NCBI GenBank assembly: GCA_016201195.1
Contig: JACQDI010000632.1
Coordinates: 1-8,330 of the forward strand
DNA: 8,330 nt
Reading direction: 5' to 3'
Source: Acidobacteriota bacterium
Lineage (GTDB): Bacteria; Acidobacteriota; Terriglobia; Bryobacterales; JACQDG01
Positions within the stretch are counted from its first letter, which is position 1; each line of letters starts with the position of its first letter. This document shows, one piece after another, positions 5,432 through 8,330 of this stretch. The notes under the pieces were generated by a model that saw nothing but the letters and a program-made list of their open reading frames with translations, did no database searches and was not told where the DNA came from. The position numbers were made by a program, and so were the translations under genes.

Positions 5432-6280
5432 ATGCCTGAACTACCCGAGGTCGAAGCGGTGTGCCGGGTCGTGCGGCGGCCCCTGCGCGGCCGGCGGATC
5501 GTTTCGGCGCACGTGTCTCGCCGGCGAGTCTGCGCGCCGCAAACGCCGGAGGAGTTCGCACGCGCTGTTACCGGCCGCCGGTTCCGCGCGGTGGAGCGCC
5601 GTGGCAAGAACATCCTGATCCACCTGGATGGCGTCACCATATGGGTTCACCTGCGCATGACGGGAAACCTCTACACGATTGCCGATGCCCGGCTGCGGCC
5701 GGTGAGCGTCTCTGCGCACCTGGTACTCGATAACGGGCGTTCCCTGGTGTTCGACGATCCGCGAGGACTCGGCGTGATGCGGGCCATTCCGGCGGAGCGG
5801 CTGGCGCGGGCGTTGGGCCCCATGGGCGTCGATCCCCTGGCGCCGGAATTCACCCCCGAGCGGTTCGTAGCCCTCGCCCGGTCGAGCCGCGCCGCCATCA
5901 AGCTGTTCCTGATGGACCAGCGGCGCATCGCCGGACTGGGCAATATCTACGCCGCCGAGGCGCTCTACTGCGCCCGCATCGACCCGCGCAGCATCGGCGC
6001 CCGCCTCAGTTCCGCGCGGCTGCGCCGGTTGCACGCGGCGATTGTGGCCGTCCTCTCGAATGCGATAAAATCAGCATCTCTGGCTTACCAGCGCCCCGGT
6101 GGATTTGCCGAGGCCGAGGAGTTCGACCCGGCGGTCTACGGTCGCGAGGGCCTCCAATGCCGGCGTTGCCGCGGGCGGATCCGCCGCATCCAGCAGGGCG
6201 GACGCTCGACCTACTTCTGTCCTCGCTGCCAGAGTGGGCCTCATCATGTCCGCAGAGCTGATCGAATTCGACCGGGCTAA
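5432..6280 (+). CDS. mutM: Formamidopyrimidine-DNA glycosylase (Fpg/MutM)
   Basis: A 282-residue base-excision-repair enzyme removing 8-oxoguanine and formamidopyrimidines and cleaving the strand by beta/delta-elimination. The N-terminus is the diagnostic MPELPEVE with catalytic P2 and E3. K59 in RRGKN matches the phosphate-contacting Lys57 of E. coli. Void-filling residues correspond to M76 (LRMTG), R111 and L113 (DDPRGLG); the last replaces the usual Phe. N171 lies in GLGNIYAAEAL. The C-terminal zinc finger has C243, C246, C263 and C266, with beta-hairpin R258 in GGRSTYFC. After the finger it continues about 16 residues (to HVRRADRIRPG), somewhat more than is typical. That tail is encoded largely in the overlap with the next gene. 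No Shine-Dalgarno site is obvious before the ATG, so it may depend on transcription from the ROK gene. Confidence 0.96.
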   Translation: MPELPEVEAVCRVVRRPLRGRRIVSAHVSRRRVCAPQTPEEFARAVTGRRFRAVERRGKNILIHLDGVTIWVHLRMTGNLYTIADARLRPVSVSAHLVLDNGRSLVFDDPRGLGVMRAIPAERLARALGPMGVDPLAPEFTPERFVALARSSRAAIKLFLMDQRRIAGLGNIYAAEALYCARIDPRSIGARLSSARLRRLHAAIVAVLSNAIKSASLAYQRPGGFAEAEEFDPAVYGREGLQCRRCRGRIRRIQQGGRSTYFCPRCQSGPHHVRRADRIRPG

Positions 6281-6881
6281 TCCCGACCCTACTGTGGTGG
6301 CCCGCGCCGCCGAGGCCATCCGCCACGGCAAGGTCGTGGCCCTGCCCACCGACGCCCTCTACGTCCTGGCCGCCGATCCGTTCAACCTGCACGCGGTCGG
6401 CCGCGTGTTTCAGGCTAAGGGCCGCGAGATCCACCGCTCGCTCCCCATCCTGGTCGATTCGCTGATCATGGCCGAGGACCTGGCGACCAATCTTTCCTCA
6501 CGATTCTACCTGCTCGCGCGTCATTTTTGGCCCGGGCCGCTGACCCTGATCGTGCCCGCCTCGGCCAAAGTGCCGCTGAAAGTAACCGGCAACACCGGAC
6601 GACTGGCCGTGCGCCAAGCCCGGGCCGTGCTCGCCAACCGCATCATTGAGAGCCTGGAGATGCCCATCATCGCCACCAGCGCCAACATCTCCGGCCAGCC
6701 CACCTGCCGCAGCGGGATCGACGTCTTCGGGTTCATGGACAATCGCGTCGACCTGATTCTCGATGGTGGGGCAGTTTCCGGGGCGGGCGCCACCACCGTC
6801 GATATTACCGAGCCGTACTGGCGGATGATCCGCGAGGGAGCGCTGAGCGAGACCGAAATCGCGGAGTGTTTGAGGCGGTAG
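6246..6881 (+). CDS. tsaC: Threonylcarbamoyl-AMP synthase (Sua5/YrdC/TsaC family)
   Basis: A 211-residue protein making threonylcarbamoyl-AMP from threonine, bicarbonate and ATP, the first step of the t6A37 modification of ANN-decoding tRNAs. Family landmarks are in order: VVALPTDALYVLAADPFN (30-47), K58 and R60 of the conserved KxR, HFWPGPLTLIV (93-103), the AVRQ segment (121-124) and ATSANISG (143-150) with S145 and N147. The first motif departs from the common PTDTVYGL form (Ala-Leu for Thr-Val, Val for Gly), pointing to a divergent subfamily. It is the single-domain TsaC length; there is no extra Sua5 C-terminal domain. The ATG at 6246 lies 35 bases inside mutM; it is chosen because the conserved N-terminal segment (ELIEFDRANPDP) begins right after it and no later ATG precedes the motifs. 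Translation is likely coupled to mutM. Confidence 0.92.
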   Translation: MSAELIEFDRANPDPTVVARAAEAIRHGKVVALPTDALYVLAADPFNLHAVGRVFQAKGREIHRSLPILVDSLIMAEDLATNLSSRFYLLARHFWPGPLTLIVPASAKVPLKVTGNTGRLAVRQARAVLANRIIESLEMPIIATSANISGQPTCRSGIDVFGFMDNRVDLILDGGAVSGAGATTVDITEPYWRMIREGALSETEIAECLRR

Positions 6882-6882
6882 C

Positions 6883-6912
6883 GCGGGTTTCCCGCCCGCC
6901 TTCGGCCTGGGC
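6883..6912 (+). terminator. Weak hairpin(s) after the threonylcarbamoyl-AMP synthase gene
   Basis: GCGGG-TTT-CCCGC (6883-6895) forms a 5-bp GC stem starting two bases after the stop codon. A partly competing stem GCCC-GCC-TTC-GGC-(CT)-GGGC lies at 6894-6912. No T-run follows on the plus strand, so intrinsic termination would be poor; it could be a stalling or mRNA-end structure. The next gene has its own promoter downstream, which fits a transcription-unit boundary here. Confidence 0.35.
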
Positions 6913-6928
6913 GCCCCCCAAAAAACTC

Positions 6929-6957
6929 TTGACATCCTTGTTCTTTCGTACTAATTT
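6929..6957 (+). promoter_or_regulatory. Promoter of the blaI-like gene, probably leaderless
   Basis: A perfect TTGACA (6929-6934), 17 bases of spacer, then TAATTT (6952-6957; three of six matches to the -10 consensus). Six bases separate the -10 from the ATG at 6964, so initiation would fall on or beside the start codon. No Shine-Dalgarno motif precedes the ATG. Confidence 0.6.
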
Positions 6958-6964
6958 ATTAGTA
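6949..6964. promoter_or_regulatory. Perfect palindromic operator, likely for the BlaI/MecI-type repressor
   Basis: TACTAAT-TT-ATTAGTA is a perfect 7+2+7 inverted repeat covering the -10 region and ending on the A of the blaI-like start codon. TACTA/TAGTA half-sites resemble those of the staphylococcal mec operator. Position and symmetry indicate autorepression of the repressor-peptidase operon by a repressor dimer. Confidence 0.75.
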
Positions 6965-7338
6965 TGAGACCCCGGAGCACCACCCTCACCGAGCATGAGC
7001 TGGAGATCATGAAGATCATCTGGCGGCTGGAGGAGGTCACCGTGCGGGATGTCTACGAGGCGATGCTTGAACGCCGCAAGATCGCCTACACCACCGTGAT
7101 GACGATGATGAACATCCTCGAGCAGAAGAAATACCTGAAGAAGTCCCAGAACGATCGCGCCTACCTCTACCGCCCGGCCCGGCCGCAGAGCCAGGTGATC
7201 AAGGGCATGGTGCGGGACTTCCTCGACCGCGTCTTCAACGGCTCCGCGGAGCCGCTGCTGGTCCATTTAGTGGAGGATCGCCGCCTCTCGGCGAAAGACC
7301 TCGAGGAACTGACCCGCCTGATGAGGAAGAACCCATGA
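6964..7338 (+). CDS. blaI: BlaI/MecI/CopY-family transcriptional repressor
   Basis: A 124-residue protein of standard length for penicillinase-repressor family regulators. The winged helix-turn-helix occupies about residues 8-72: LTEHELEIMKIIWRLEEVTV, then the recognition region RKIAYTTVMTMMNILEQKKYL and the wing RAYLYRPARPQ. Residues from about 78 to 124 form the helical dimerisation and inducer-sensitive part (KGMVRDFLDRVFNGSAEPLL onwards). In known systems a partner M56 peptidase senses a signal in the membrane and triggers cleavage of the repressor. The scissile site cannot be identified from sequence alone. The next gene, overlapping by ATGA, encodes such a partner. The start coincides with the end of a palindromic operator. 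The controlled stimulus need not be a beta-lactam, since no beta-lactamase is seen here. Confidence 0.93.
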   Translation: MRPRSTTLTEHELEIMKIIWRLEEVTVRDVYEAMLERRKIAYTTVMTMMNILEQKKYLKKSQNDRAYLYRPARPQSQVIKGMVRDFLDRVFNGSAEPLLVHLVEDRRLSAKDLEELTRLMRKNP

Positions 7339-8330
7339 ACGCCTTGTTTTGGCTGCAAAACCTGGCCGCCTGGTGCCTCCAGATCGCGCTACTGGTCCTG
7401 GTAGGCGCGTGCCTGCCATTCTGCTTGAGGATTCGGACGGCCCGCGCCAGGCTGGCCTGCTGGCAGCTCCTGCTGGCCGGCTGCCTGCTGCTGCCGCTGC
7501 TCCAGCCGTGGAAGGTTCCCGCGCTCAGGCCCACGGGAGCGGTTTCGCTGGAGGCTGTGGCCGCCACCGGTCCTCCGGTTCCCCCATCTTCTTCCCTTCC
7601 CTCCACCCCCGCGCTGATAGTCCTCCTGCTCGGCGCGGGGATTCTCGGCCGTGTGGCCTGGCTGGCCCTCGGCTTGTGGAGGCTCGCCCGCTACCGCCGC
7701 CAGGCTTCCTTGCTCTCTCCGGTTCCGGAGGCCGTCGAATCCCGGCAGTCCCAGCTTGGCGTGCGGCCTTGTGTTTATGTTTCCACTGATATTGTGGGGC
7801 CGGTCACCTTCGGAATCCGGAATGCGGCGATTCTGCTGCCCAGCCGGTTTCTGGAGATGCCGCCCTCCGCGCAGCATGCGATCGCCTGTCACGAGCTGCT
7901 GCACGTGCGCCGGCGGGACTGGGCCCTCACCGTGCTCGAGGAGTGTGTCCGCGCCCTGTTCTGGTTTCATCCGGCCGTCTGGTGGCTGCTGGGGCAGATC
8001 CAGTTGGCCCGGGAGCAGGCCGTCGATCACGAGGTAGTGCAACTCACCGGCGCGCGCGAGCAGTATCTGGACGCGTTGCTCTCCATTGCCGCCGCCAAAG
8101 CCCAACTGGACCTGGCGCCGGCCCCGTTGTTTCTGCGAAGGCGCCACCTCGCTCAGCGGGTGGCGTCGATTTTGAAGGAGGTTTCCATGTCCCGACGCCA
8201 GGTGGCATTTGGTTTGTCTTCGGCGTTTGCGATTCTCGTCCTCGCCGGGGGGCTGGCGGTATGGTCGTTCCCGCTGCAGGCCCCACTTCCGGACGAGAGG
8301 TACGTCGCCATTGACACCAGCGGGGCGAGC
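7335..8330 (+). CDS. M56-family membrane metallopeptidase (BlaR1/MecR1-like), 3' end outside the window
   Basis: My reading gives 332 codons open to the window edge. The start ATG 7335 overlaps the blaI stop (ATGA), implying translational coupling. Membrane segments are visible near residues 10-30, 42-57, 93-115 and, after the catalytic domain, about 291-311. The zinc protease motif is HELLH (H186, E187, H190) in AIACHELLHVRRRDW. The downstream FHPAVWWL (211-218) is a family hallmark, and AREQAVDHEVV (225-235) probably supplies the third ligand at E227. In BlaR1 the corresponding domain is cytosolic and becomes active when an extracytoplasmic sensor binds beta-lactam. Only about 20 residues after the last membrane segment are visible, so the sensor type, penicillin-binding or otherwise, cannot be told. 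Many soil-bacterial M56 proteins carry unrelated C-terminal domains. Confidence 0.9.
   Translation, partial: MNALFWLQNLAAWCLQIALLVLVGACLPFCLRIRTARARLACWQLLLAGCLLLPLLQPWKVPALRPTGAVSLEAVAATGPPVPPSSSLPSTPALIVLLLGAGILGRVAWLALGLWRLARYRRQASLLSPVPEAVESRQSQLGVRPCVYVSTDIVGPVTFGIRNAAILLPSRFLEMPPSAQHAIACHELLHVRRRDWALTVLEECVRALFWFHPAVWWLLGQIQLAREQAVDHEVVQLTGAREQYLDALLSIAAAKAQLDLAPAPLFLRRRHLAQRVASILKEVSMSRRQVAFGLSSAFAILVLAGGLAVWSFPLQAPLPDERYVAIDTSGAS

Noticed and set aside
4672..5640. 322-codon minus-strand open frame
   Set aside because: Antisense to the ROK kinase and the start of mutM, both of which carry full catalytic motifs; this frame is low-complexity Arg/Pro/Ala-rich.
6898..6926. Strong intrinsic terminator before the blaI-like gene
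   Set aside because: The hairpins are short and followed by A-rich, not T-rich, sequence on the plus strand, so only a weak call is listed.

Overview
The window is GC-rich bacterial DNA, around 70% GC in most genes by eye, holding ordinary chromosomal housekeeping genes plus one foreign-looking cassette. A BlaI-type repressor paired with an M56 (BlaR1-like) membrane peptidase, an M20 dipeptidase, short tandem repeats at gene ends and the absence of Shine-Dalgarno sites at several starts would suit an Acidobacteriota-like soil or sediment bacterium. That placement is inference; nothing in the sequence fixes the phylum.

Left half, minus strand, in transcription order: a fusion of a degenerate cytidylate-kinase-like domain with a PD-(D/E)XK-nuclease-like domain (4409-3453); hypoxanthine phosphoribosyltransferase (3429-2899); an M20 dipeptidase (2776-1406); a small four-helix-bundle protein (1328-951); and a YdjM/DUF457-type membrane metal-dependent hydrolase that leaves the window (838-1). 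The intergenic gaps hold heptamer tandem repeats (around 2793-2895 and 3444-3471) and octamer tandem arrays (848-951 and 1329-1406).

Right half, plus strand: a ROK-family sugar kinase (4459-5406), formamidopyrimidine-DNA glycosylase mutM (5432-6280), an overlapping Sua5/TsaC-type threonylcarbamoyl-AMP synthase (6246-6881), then a separately promoted BlaI/MecI-type repressor (6964-7338) and an M56 peptidase (7335 to the window end). The repressor promoter carries a perfect 16-bp palindrome ending on the first base of the start codon. Repressor and peptidase overlap by ATGA and probably form a signal-responsive pair.

The most interesting structure is the four-helix-bundle cassette at 845-1409. 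A gene of about 53% GC lies between two inverted arrays of 8-bp units. The outermost units (ACGCGGAG and CTCCGCGT) are exact inverted copies, bordered on each side by the trinucleotide CAG. The first base of the cassette completes the stop codon of the M20 gene. Removing the cassette in silico makes the M20 frame run four codons further and stop at a TGA overlapping the ATG of the DUF457 gene, a classical ATGA operon junction. This suggests the cassette inserted into a translationally coupled gene pair without disabling either gene. Its plan, a four-helix-bundle ORF enclosed by complementary ends, resembles the intervening sequences of bacterial 23S rRNA genes, but it sits in an operon instead.

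No rRNA, tRNA, CRISPR array, transposase or integrase was recognised. No gap without a gene exceeds about 120 bases.
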